A stretch of 45,607 bases of DNA. It comes from an uncultured Roseburia sp. GTDB lineage: Bacteria; Bacillota; Clostridia; Lachnospirales; Lachnospiraceae. Shown in pieces: positions 29,974 to 37,636 of the stretch. The stretch lies in contig URJS01000010.1 in assembly GCA_900548205.1 (NCBI GenBank), forward strand, positions 1-45,607. Direction: 5' to 3'. A model generated the notes under the pieces. That model did no database searches. It was not told the origin of the DNA and saw nothing but the letters and a program-made list of their open reading frames with translations. Position numbers and translations under genes: made by a program. The first letter of the stretch is position 1. Each line of letters starts with the position of its first letter.

Positions 29974-30623
29974 TTGTACCCAATCCCCCAGACTGTTGCG
30001 ATCGGCTGGATGCCCAGTTTTCCAAGCTTCGCCCGGATATTTTTGATATGTGTTGCGATCGTGGAGTTGTCGCTGTCGCCGTCCAGACTGAAAACCGCTT
30101 CGTAAACCTGCTCTCTGGAAAACACCTGACCTTTGTTTCTCGCAAGATATTCGCAGATGAGGTATTCACTTTTCGTCAGGGGAACGGGCGTGCCATCTAC
30201 GCGCAATTCCTTGGCTGACAGATCGATTTTTATCCGGTCAAAGATAAGCGCGGTATGACGTTCTCTGTGCTCTCGGCGCAGATGGGCGTTGACGCGCGCC
30301 CTCAGCTCTGCAATGCGGAACGGTTTGGTCAGATAGTCGTCCGCGCCAAGTCCAAGCCCGAAAGTAATGTCATGCTCCATTGTCTTTGCAGTCAGAAAGA
30401 GAATGGGACAGTCCACCAGAGAACGGATCTTCTCACAATAGGAAAAGCCGTCGACGTCCGGCATCATAATGTCAAGCAGGATCAGATCATAGCTGCCCAG
30501 CTTGTCGGGAGGAACCTGTACGGCAGACGTGCAGACGGTAACTAGGTGTCCGTCTTTTCGTAATCCATTTTTGACAAGCTCTAAAATAGACGGCTCGTCA
30601 TCGATCATAAGAATTGCTGCCAT
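29964..30623 (-). CDS. OmpR-family response regulator of the peptide-resistance system
   Basis: A 219-residue regulator with receiver motifs DDE near residue 9, phospho-acceptor Asp51 in LLDIMMPDVDGF, Thr in LFLTAKT and Lys in DYLTKPFRIAEL, then a winged helix (LTKSEYLICEYLARNKGQVF, IATHIKNIRAKL, TVWGIGYKWE). It resembles regulators paired with LanFEG/Cpr transporters. The ATG at 30623 follows AAAGGGGG; a longer frame to 30668 lacks a ribosome site. It overlaps the kinase gene and follows the LanG-type permease gene by 78 bases. Likely target: the transporter genes upstream. Confidence 0.93.
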   Translation of the reverse strand: MAAILMIDDEPSILELVKNGLRKDGHLVTVCTSAVQVPPDKLGSYDLILLDIMMPDVDGFSYCEKIRSLVDCPILFLTAKTMEHDITFGLGLGADDYLTKPFRIAELRARVNAHLRREHRERHTALIFDRIKIDLSAKELRVDGTPVPLTKSEYLICEYLARNKGQVFSREQVYEAVFSLDGDSDNSTIATHIKNIRAKLGKLGIQPIATVWGIGYKWE

Positions 30624-30701
30624 GTTATCGCCCCCTTTCATTGTGTCCTTTAGTATAGCATACTTCAAAAAAGCAGAAAAGCTGTCACTGCCGCAAATCT
30701 T

Positions 30702-31433
30702 TTATTCATAATTTTTTCGTCCCTCCCAATGAGAAAACCATAAAAAAGTCAATAACACGCCTCCTATTGTGAATACAGCGATCCATATCCATTCTGTTGC
30801 GTGAACAGAAAGCCTGTCGTTCATAACATCATGCACCCAGTTCATAGACCATGCAAAGGGGATATATCGCGCCATACCATTCAGCTCAATATTGCTATAT
30901 AAAATACATTGCAGACTTTCAAATACGCCCCAAAACAATGAGATACCAAGTCCAAACCGAAAGCTAAGGAACAAATGCAGGGCGTAAATGATGAAATTGT
31001 AAAATGCCATTCCTGCGGCTGCCTTGACGAGCATATAAAGTGGTACGGGATCTGCTATTCTCAAAAAATGAACGCCAAGAAGAAAGAGAAGAAACAGAGA
31101 AAACAGTGCAGCGATTCCTGTTCCATATAAAACGACCAATTTTGTCAGCATGGCTTTACATCGGTCAGGTACTCCAAGCAACATTTGAAAGTGTGAAGCC
31201 TTTTCTTCCAATAAAACATTCAGGCTGACGATCACACTTATCAGCAAGGGAAAAACGGTCGCTGTAAGCTCCAGTATCATGTTTAATTTTTTGTCATCCG
31301 CTGTGTTTCCATAAAGGACATAGTAAACCATAAAGAGTAACGCTCCCACAACAGGCAGACATAAATGCATCGTCCAAAACGGCGTATGCTTCACTTTTAA
31401 CAGTTCAGAATGAACCCCTCCGAAAAAGTCCAT
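30702..31433 (-). CDS. Lantibiotic-immunity ABC transporter permease, MutG/LanG type
   Basis: A 243-residue integral membrane protein with about six membrane helices. It starts GGVHSELLKVKHTPFWTMHL, the cytoplasmic lead-in typical of LanG permeases, and carries LLEEKASHFQMLLGVPDR after the second helix. Together with the LanE-type permease and LanF-type ATPase upstream it should form a membrane complex that expels antimicrobial peptides from the membrane. It lies three bases behind the LanE-type gene. Closest functional model: CprC of the Clostridioides difficile CprABC cationic-peptide resistance transporter. Confidence 0.88.
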   Translation of the reverse strand: MDFFGGVHSELLKVKHTPFWTMHLCLPVVGALLFMVYYVLYGNTADDKKLNMILELTATVFPLLISVIVSLNVLLEEKASHFQMLLGVPDRCKAMLTKLVVLYGTGIAALFSLFLLFLLGVHFLRIADPVPLYMLVKAAAGMAFYNFIIYALHLFLSFRFGLGISLFWGVFESLQCILYSNIELNGMARYIPFAWSMNWVHDVMNDRLSVHATEWIWIAVFTIGGVLLTFLWFSHWEGRKNYE

Positions 31434-31436
31434 ACG

Positions 31437-32156
31437 TTACCTCCTTTTTGAAAAGTCCCTTGCGTCGGCATAAGTGAAAACAGCAAACAGCAGCAGCAAC
31501 AGTGCGACGCAGATCAAAGCGGTGACAGAAAAGGAGGAACTGCCAGTAAACGTTCCGTTTAACTGGATCCCCAGCAGCGGCTCCGCCAGTTTTGCGGCGT
31601 AGCAATACGGTACGAAATACCAGACCGCCGTATTTCCCGATGCAATGGGCAGGAAGATTCCGAGTACGGTATTTAAGACGACCGGAAAAAAGAGTCCTGT
31701 TCTGCGTGTAAGGAAAAGGCACAGCGGAATCTGCCAGAGGGACGAGAGAACGATCCCGATACTGCCGCAAATACTCTGCCCGACAGAATATACCGCCGTT
31801 GCCGGAGAGATGAGATGGCTCACAGAGACGAGCATGGCGAAAAATAGTGCAGAGACAAGCAGTTTTTCGGTCAGGATCATGCCTTTTGCAGATTCAAATT
31901 TTAACAGGTTTGCGGGCATGGAAAATACAGAGTAGTATTTTCCGGCATTTTCCTCTTTCCGGTGCGATAAAGAGCATAGGATCGCGATCGTACCGGGGAG
32001 CAAAAACGCGTACCACCAGTAAAATGCGGTGTATTGAAAGCCCGTAAAGCTTCCAACGACCCACGCAAACACAGCGGTGAGCAGCGGAAGGAGAAAGACA
32101 AGCCTGTTGATGGCGCTTCTCTTAAATTTTAGATGTTCTGATTTGAAATAGTTCAT
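31437..32156 (-). CDS. Lantibiotic-immunity ABC transporter permease, MutE/EpiE (LanE) type
   Basis: A 239-residue permease with about six membrane helices. The N-terminal SEHLKFKRSAINRLVFLLPL, with a basic lead-in before helix 1, is typical of LanE proteins, and HRKEENAGKYYSVFSMPA follows helix 2. It overlaps the ATPase gene by four bases (ATGA) and is followed closely by the LanG-type gene, so the three are one operon. Partner of the ATPase and second permease in peptide immunity. Confidence 0.88.
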   Translation of the reverse strand: MNYFKSEHLKFKRSAINRLVFLLPLLTAVFAWVVGSFTGFQYTAFYWWYAFLLPGTIAILCSLSHRKEENAGKYYSVFSMPANLLKFESAKGMILTEKLLVSALFFAMLVSVSHLISPATAVYSVGQSICGSIGIVLSSLWQIPLCLFLTRRTGLFFPVVLNTVLGIFLPIASGNTAVWYFVPYCYAAKLAEPLLGIQLNGTFTGSSSFSVTALICVALLLLLFAVFTYADARDFSKRR

Positions 32157-32854
32157 GCCATGCCCTCCCTGCGATTGTTTTTTACCACGTCCATAAAAAG
32201 CTGTTCGAGATTTTCATTTGCATTAAATTTCCCCTCATATCCCAGAACGCCGCCGGCAATAATGCCGATATGGTCGGCTGTCTGCTGCACCTCGGAGAGC
32301 ATATGGCTGGAGAGGATGACGGTGATGCCTTTTGCGGGAAAGGAGCGGATCAGCGCCCGAAGCTCCTCGATCCCTACCGGGTCAAGTCCGTTGGCAGGCT
32401 CGTCGAGGATGAGCAGCTTGGGGTGACCAAGCAATGCAAGCGCAATCCCAAGACGTTGCTTCATGCCAAGAGAGAACTGTCCGGCTCTTTTCCTGCAGGT
32501 ATCCGCGAGGCGGACGGTCTGTAAAACCTCCGTAATCCGACTGTCCGGCAGCCCTAAGAGGGTTGCTTTGACCTTCAGGTTTTCGCGGGCGGTCAGATTT
32601 TCGTAGAGGGGCGGCGTTTCGATCAGCGCTCCGATGTGGTTTAAGTCGCTGCGCGTCCACGCATGACCGTCAAACGTGATGCTTCCGGCAGTCGGTTTTA
32701 AAATGCTTGCGATCATTTTGAGCGTTGTGGATTTTCCTGCTCCGTTTGGTCCGAGCAGACCGTAGACGGTATTTTTTTCAATGTGCAGACAGATGCGGCT
32801 GACTGCCGTCTGCCCGCGAAATGATTTGCAGAGATCTGTGGTTTGCAACATCAT
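32153..32854 (-). CDS. Lantibiotic-immunity ABC transporter ATP-binding protein (LanF/CprA-like)
   Basis: A 233-residue ATPase: Walker A GPNGAGKS (residues 35-42), signature FSLGMKQRLG, Walker B LLILDEPANGLDP and switch His in SSHMLSE. In place of the Q-loop glutamine it has ALIETPPLYENLT, the E-loop form known from LanF-type immunity ATPases, which supports the lantibiotic-immunity call over a generic exporter. It is the first gene of the minus-strand cluster ATPase-permease-permease-regulator-kinase. The ATG at 32854 (or 32851) has only a distant AAAGGA site, 17 bases away. Its 251-base gap to the divergent metY-type gene is AT-rich; I found no convincing promoter for it. Confidence 0.93.
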   Translation of the reverse strand: MMLQTTDLCKSFRGQTAVSRICLHIEKNTVYGLLGPNGAGKSTTLKMIASILKPTAGSITFDGHAWTRSDLNHIGALIETPPLYENLTARENLKVKATLLGLPDSRITEVLQTVRLADTCRKRAGQFSLGMKQRLGIALALLGHPKLLILDEPANGLDPVGIEELRALIRSFPAKGITVILSSHMLSEVQQTADHIGIIAGGVLGYEGKFNANENLEQLFMDVVKNNRREGMA

Positions 32855-33105
32855 AGTCGTAATTGATAGAGTCCTTTCATTTGATTAAGATAGGGGTAGA
32901 ATAGCGTGTAATTTTGAAAATTTTATAAAGAAAGAAAAAATAAACGAGAGCGGGAGAGTTTTTAGGCAGTTTTTTCGCGCATCCGGCTCGCAGAGGTGTT
33001 TCGTTTTTCCTGTTATTTTTCTGATTTTTATGGAATAAATCTGGAATTACGCATAAAAATGTTGTATGATAGGAGCAAAGAATGAGGTAAGGAGCGATAG
33101 AGAAA

Positions 33106-34389
33106 ATGGGAAAAGACTATAAGCTTGAGACAAGGTGCATCCAGAGCGGCTGGCAGCCAAAATGCGGGGAGCCGAGAGTTCTGCCGATTTATCAGAGCAC
33201 GACCTTTAAGTACAATGACAGCGATCAGATGGGCAAGCTTTTTGATCTGGAGGCAGAGGGATATTTTTATACAAGACTGCAGAATCCGACGAATGATGCC
33301 GTCGCCTCCAAAATCACTGCGCTTGAGGGTGGAGTGGGAGGTATGCTGACTTCCTCCGGGCAGGCGGCGAATTACTATGCACTGTTTAATATCTGTGAGT
33401 CGGGAGACCATATTGTGTGCTCAAATTCCGTTTACGGCGGAACGTATAACCTGTTTGGAACGACGATGAAAAAGCAGGGGATTTCATGTACGTTTGTAAA
33501 TCCTGACGCGTCTTTAGAGGAGCTGTCCTTGGCGATGCGCCCGAATACGAAGGCAGTCTTTGCGGAGACGATCTCAAATCCTTCGATTGTAATCCTAGAT
33601 ATTGAAAAGTTTGCAGAGCTTGCGCATATGCACGGCGTGCCGCTCATTGTGGATAATACGTTTGCAACCCCGATGAACTGTCGGCCGTTTGCATGGGGCG
33701 CTGATATTGTGACGCATTCCACGACAAAGTACATGGACGGACATGCCATGTCCGTCGGCGGGGCGATCATTGATTCCGGTAATTTTGACTGGATGGCGCA
33801 CAGAGAGAAGTTTCCGGGGCTGACGCAGCCGGACGCATCCTATCATGGCATTACTTATGCCGAGCAGTTCGGCAAGGCGGCTTATATCATGAAGGCGACG
33901 GCGCAGCTGATGCGCGATCTTGGCGCAATCCCGTCGCCGATGAATGCCTTTTTGCTGAATGTCGGACTTGAGACGCTGCACCTTAGGATGGCGCGCCATT
34001 GTGAAAATGCGCAGAAGGCTGCGGAGTTTTTGGACGCCCACGAGAAGGTTGCATGGGTCAATTACGCGGGGCTTTCGGGAAACCGTTACCATGCGCTGGC
34101 ACAGAAATATATGCCAAACGGCACCTGCGGCGTTTTAGCGTTTGCGATCAAGGGGGAGAGGGAGCGGGCGATCCGCTTTATGGATGCACTTAAGCTGACT
34201 GCCATCGTTACGCATGTGGCGGATGCCAGAACCTGTATTCTGCATCCTGCGAGCCATACGCACCGGCAGATGACGACGGAGCAGCTGATCGAGGCGGGCA
34301 TTTCGCCGGAGCTGATGCGCTTATCGGTCGGCATTGAGCATATCGACGACATTCTTTGGGATCTGGAGCAGGCGCTCGCGGGAATCTAA
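33106..34389 (+). CDS. metY: O-acetylhomoserine aminocarboxypropyltransferase (MetY type)
   Basis: A 427-residue PLP enzyme of the Cys/Met metabolism family. It opens with LETRCIQSGWQPKCGEPRVL and QSTTFKYND, has the substrate/PLP loop FYTRLQNPT, and the cofactor Lys in HSTTKYMDGHA (about residue 206). O-acetylhomoserine plus sulfide to homocysteine (EC 2.5.1.49) is the likely reaction; a methionine gamma-lyase activity cannot be excluded by eye. AAGGAG lies about 11 bases before the ATG, and a TATGAT -10-like box (33065-33070) lies upstream without a good -35. No SAM riboswitch or T-box is recognisable in the gap before it. glgA follows after 20 bases but is metabolically unrelated. Confidence 0.9.
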   Translation: MGKDYKLETRCIQSGWQPKCGEPRVLPIYQSTTFKYNDSDQMGKLFDLEAEGYFYTRLQNPTNDAVASKITALEGGVGGMLTSSGQAANYYALFNICESGDHIVCSNSVYGGTYNLFGTTMKKQGISCTFVNPDASLEELSLAMRPNTKAVFAETISNPSIVILDIEKFAELAHMHGVPLIVDNTFATPMNCRPFAWGADIVTHSTTKYMDGHAMSVGGAIIDSGNFDWMAHREKFPGLTQPDASYHGITYAEQFGKAAYIMKATAQLMRDLGAIPSPMNAFLLNVGLETLHLRMARHCENAQKAAEFLDAHEKVAWVNYAGLSGNRYHALAQKYMPNGTCGVLAFAIKGERERAIRFMDALKLTAIVTHVADARTCILHPASHTHRQMTTEQLIEAGISPELMRLSVGIEHIDDILWDLEQALAGI

Positions 34390-34409
34390 TATCATTTTGG
34401 AGGGGGGTT

Positions 34410-35864
34410 ATGAAGAAAATACTTTTTGCGGCATCGGAATGTGTGCCGTTTATCAAAACTGGCGGACTTGCGGACGTATGCGGGGCTCTTCCAAAGGAAT
34501 TTGACAAAACGGAATGGGACGTGCGCGTTGTCCTTCCAAATTATTCCTGCATCAGGGAGGAGTATCGCAGAGAGTTTCGCTATGTCACGCATTTTTATAT
34601 GAGCGCAGGGAATTATATTACTGATAAATATGTGGGAGTGCTCAAGTATGTGCTGGATGGGATTACCTATTATCTGATCGACAATCGGGAGTATTTTGAC
34701 TGCGAGACGCCGTACGGTGATATTCGTTATGACATTGAGAAATTTTGCTTTTTTGACAAGGCGGTCCTGTCTATTTTAAAGCAGATTGATTTTCGCCCGG
34801 ATCTTATCCATTGTCACGACTGGGAGACCGGTCTGATCCCGGTTTATCTTAAAAATGAATTTCAGGCAGACTCCTTTTATTGGGGCATCAAGGCGGTGAT
34901 GACGATCCATAACCTTAAGTTTCAGGGGGTGTGGGATGTTAAGACGATGCGGGGGCTGACGGGATTTTCCGCAAATCTGTTTATGCCGGATAAGCTGGAG
35001 TTTCGTAAGGATGCGAATATGCTAAAGGGCGGTCTTGTGTATGCCGATTATATCACAACAGTCAGTGATTCCTATGCGCAGGAGATTCAGACGGAATATT
35101 ACGGAGAAGGCTTAAACGGACTGCTTGCGGCACGTCATTTTGACATGCAGGGAATTGTCAACGGGATTGATTATGAGGTTTATAATCCGCAGACTGACGA
35201 TAAGCTTTTTGTCAACTACGATGCACACAGCTTCCGCAAGAAGAAATATCTGAATAAGACGAAGCTTCAGGAGGAGCTCGGGCTGGCGGTAGATAAAAAG
35301 AAATATATGATCGGTCTGATTTCCCGTCTGACGGACCAAAAGGGGCTGGATTTGATCCGTGATGTGATGGATCACATTGTGAACGACTACACACAGCTTG
35401 TCGTGATCGGCACCGGAGATGCACAGTATGAAAATATGTTTCGCCATTATGCATGGAAATATGCAGACCGTGTATCTGCAAATATCTGCTATTCTGATGA
35501 CCTTGCCCATAAGCTTTATGGGGCGGCAGATGCATTTTTGATGCCGTCGCGCTTTGAGCCCTGCGGACTGACGCAGTTGATCTCCTTCCGGTATGGGACG
35601 GTTCCGATCGTGCGGGAGACGGGAGGATTAAAGGACACCGTGCATCCGTTCAACGAATATGAGAATACGGGCGACGGATTTTCGTTTGCGAATTACAATA
35701 GCAGAGAGATGCTTGGCATTATCAATTATTCCAAGCACATTTATTTTGACAGGAGAAAGCAGTGGAATCAGATGATCGACCGCGGTATGGCAAACGATTA
35801 TTCGTGGAAAAACTCCAAGGGACGTTATGAGGGCTTGTACCGCTATCTGCTCGGAGAGTGCTGA
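34410..35864 (+). CDS. glgA: Glycogen synthase, ADP-glucose dependent (GT5)
   Basis: Adds glucose from ADP-glucose to glycogen (EC 2.4.1.21). The 484-residue protein has the GT-B fold with the sugar-nucleotide motif KTGGLADVCGALPK (about residues 16-29), HCHDWETGLIPVYLK, IHNLKFQGVWD and, in the C-terminal lobe, LISRLTDQKGLDLI and the SRFEPCGLTQL donor-site motif. The start ATG at 34410 gives the standard MKKILFAASECVPF opening and follows GGAGG by several bases; upstream in-frame codons run into metY. No other glycogen genes are here. A perfect hairpin follows at 35894. Confidence 0.97.
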   Translation: MKKILFAASECVPFIKTGGLADVCGALPKEFDKTEWDVRVVLPNYSCIREEYRREFRYVTHFYMSAGNYITDKYVGVLKYVLDGITYYLIDNREYFDCETPYGDIRYDIEKFCFFDKAVLSILKQIDFRPDLIHCHDWETGLIPVYLKNEFQADSFYWGIKAVMTIHNLKFQGVWDVKTMRGLTGFSANLFMPDKLEFRKDANMLKGGLVYADYITTVSDSYAQEIQTEYYGEGLNGLLAARHFDMQGIVNGIDYEVYNPQTDDKLFVNYDAHSFRKKKYLNKTKLQEELGLAVDKKKYMIGLISRLTDQKGLDLIRDVMDHIVNDYTQLVVIGTGDAQYENMFRHYAWKYADRVSANICYSDDLAHKLYGAADAFLMPSRFEPCGLTQLISFRYGTVPIVRETGGLKDTVHPFNEYENTGDGFSFANYNSREMLGIINYSKHIYFDRRKQWNQMIDRGMANDYSWKNSKGRYEGLYRYLLGEC

Positions 35865-35893
35865 TTTTTTGTATAAAACTCCAGAATATGTGA

Positions 35894-35931
35894 AAGCTAA
35901 AAGAAGGCGCAGATGCGCCTTCTTTTAGCTT
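35894..35931. terminator. Perfect 17-bp hairpin after glgA
   Basis: AAGCTAAAAGAAGGCGC (35894-35910) and GCGCCTTCTTTTAGCTT (35915-35931) are exact reverse complements with a 4-nt loop. No separate T run follows, but the right arm is T-rich, so it probably ends the glgA transcript. Confidence 0.7.
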
Positions 35932-35956
35932 AAGTGAATGGAGGAAATGGGAGGAT

Positions 35957-36640
35957 ATGTCAGAAACGCAGGAAAAGAAAAATGAAATGGTGCGGGAGTT
36001 TGGGCAGATTGAACTAAACAATAACAGAGAGGACAACAAAATATCCCTGCTCTCGATCATTGGGGAGATCGAGGGGCATGACTGTCTGCCGGCGACGACA
36101 AAGACGACGAAATACGAGCATATTTTGCCAAAGCTGGCAGAAATCGAAGATAATGCAGATTCGGAGGGTGTGCTTCTGCTTCTGAATACGGTAGGGGGAG
36201 ATGTGGAGAGTGGTCTTGCGATCGCGGAGATGGTGGCATCGATCAGCAAGCCGACGGTTTCGCTGGTACTTGGGGGAAGTCATTCGATCGGCGTTCCGCT
36301 TGCGGTTTCCACCGATTATTCCCTGATCGTACCGTCCGGCACGATGGTCATCCATCCCGTGCGCATGAATGGCATGGTGATCGGGGCACAGCAGACCTAC
36401 GATTATTTTAAGCAGATGCAGGATAGAATCCTCCGTTTTATCGCCATGCACTCAAAGGCACAGGAGGAGCGTCTGGAAAAGCTGATGATGAACACCGGAA
36501 TGCTGACGAAGGATCTTGGCACGATTCTTGTCGGCGAGGAGGCGGTGAAGGAGGGTCTGATCGACGAGGTCGGAGGGATCAATCAGGCATTTTTAAAGCT
36601 GCACAGTCTGATCGACGCGCGTAAGAGCAAAAAGAATTAA
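35957..36640 (+). CDS. tepA: ClpP-fold serine protease, TepA-like
   Basis: A 227-residue protein of the ClpP/crotonase fold, TepA (translocation-enhancing protein) branch: LLLLNTVGGDVESGLAIAEM (about residues 73-92), the catalytic Ser110 in LGGSHSIGVPLA, His in TMVIHPVRM and Asp in LTKDLGTILVGEEAV. The charged N-terminal 30 residues are not part of the protease fold. TepA in Bacillus was linked to protein export and spore small-protein handling; substrates are not established. GGAGGAAATGGGAGG provides the ribosome site. The tepA-(uppP)-spoIIIE order here parallels tepA-ylzJ-spoIIIE of Bacillus. Confidence 0.92.
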   Translation: MSETQEKKNEMVREFGQIELNNNREDNKISLLSIIGEIEGHDCLPATTKTTKYEHILPKLAEIEDNADSEGVLLLLNTVGGDVESGLAIAEMVASISKPTVSLVLGGSHSIGVPLAVSTDYSLIVPSGTMVIHPVRMNGMVIGAQQTYDYFKQMQDRILRFIAMHSKAQEERLEKLMMNTGMLTKDLGTILVGEEAVKEGLIDEVGGINQAFLKLHSLIDARKSKKN

Positions 36641-36651
36641 AAAACCTTTTA

Positions 36652-36680
36652 ATGACAATCGGATAGAAGTATGATAAGAT
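36652..36680 (+). promoter_or_regulatory. Candidate promoter of uppP
   Basis: ATGACA (36652-36657) and TAAGAT (36675-36680) are 17 bases apart. The match is moderate, and readthrough from tepA is equally possible. Confidence 0.4.
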
Positions 36681-36739
36681 AGAACATGCATGTAATAGTT
36701 GTATGATAGAAATGTACATCTCGATAAAAGGAGGCAGCC

Positions 36740-37618
36740 ATGTCATTCTTGCAGGTAATTATCATGGGTGTGATCCATGGACTGACGGAATTTCTTCCGG
36801 TCAGCAGCTCCGGACATCTTGCGCTTTTTAAAATACTGTTTGGGATAGAAGCAGAGACAGGAATTTTGTATGAGATTCTGCTGCATGTGGGGACGCTTGC
36901 GGCAATCTGTCTCGTTTATTATAAAGACATCTTTAAGCTGTGCGCGGAAGGGTGCCGCATTTTGCGCGACGCCTTTGTCAATGTTTTGATTTTTTTCCGC
37001 AATCAGATCAAGCGGGAGAGTGAGGAATACCGCAAGGTGATCTCAAACGGTTACCGCAAGTTTGTGATGCTGGTGCTTGTATCCTCGATCCCGACCGGAG
37101 TCATTGGATTTTTTGGGAGAAATGCGGTAGCGCTGGCGTCGCAGATTCTCCTTGTTCCGGGTATCTGCCTGATCGTGACGGCGGTTCTTCTTTTTATCGC
37201 GGATCACAGCAGGGAGGGAGGAAAGCTTCCCAAAAGCGCTACATACACAGACGCGTTTATCATCGGCATTTCGCAGGGCGTCGCAACGCTGCCCGGGCTT
37301 TCACGCGCGGGAACGACGATCACAGCGGCTCTCTTGTGCGGCTATCAGCGCAATTTTGCGGTCAAATATTCGTTTATCATGTCTATCCCCGCAATTTTGG
37401 GATCGCTTGTGCTGAAATTGACAATGCTTGGTAAGATTGCTGCAACGCCTACAGAGCTCGCATCTTACATCATCGGTATGCTTGTGGCTGCCGTCATCGG
37501 ATATATCTGCATTAAGACAATGCTTGTCATCGTACGCAGAAAAAAATTTACAATTTTTGCAGTGTATTGCCTGTTCATTGGGATGCTGTCCATTGGCGGG
37601 TACTTTTATATGGCATAA
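36740..37618 (+). CDS. uppP: Undecaprenyl-diphosphatase (BacA/UppP)
   Basis: Recycles the cell-wall lipid carrier by removing a phosphate from undecaprenyl diphosphate (EC 3.6.1.27) at the membrane; overexpression gives bacitracin resistance in known species. The 292-residue polytopic protein has the two catalytic signatures GVIHGLTEFLPVSSSGHLA (about residues 10-28) and LPGLSRAGTTITAALL (about 186-201). A hydrophilic insert between helices (DAFVNVLIFFRNQIKRESEE) is longer than in many homologues. AAAAGGAGG precedes the ATG. ftsK follows after 18 bases. Confidence 0.96.
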   Translation: MSFLQVIIMGVIHGLTEFLPVSSSGHLALFKILFGIEAETGILYEILLHVGTLAAICLVYYKDIFKLCAEGCRILRDAFVNVLIFFRNQIKRESEEYRKVISNGYRKFVMLVLVSSIPTGVIGFFGRNAVALASQILLVPGICLIVTAVLLFIADHSREGGKLPKSATYTDAFIIGISQGVATLPGLSRAGTTITAALLCGYQRNFAVKYSFIMSIPAILGSLVLKLTMLGKIAATPTELASYIIGMLVAAVIGYICIKTMLVIVRRKKFTIFAVYCLFIGMLSIGGYFYMA

Positions 37619-37636
37619 TTTGGGAGGTAATATTTT

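Noticed and set aside
32855..33105. SAM riboswitch or T-box before the metY-type gene
   Set aside because: The 251-base gap is AT-rich and lacks the conserved core motifs and any terminator/antiterminator pair; only a -10-like TATGAT is seen.
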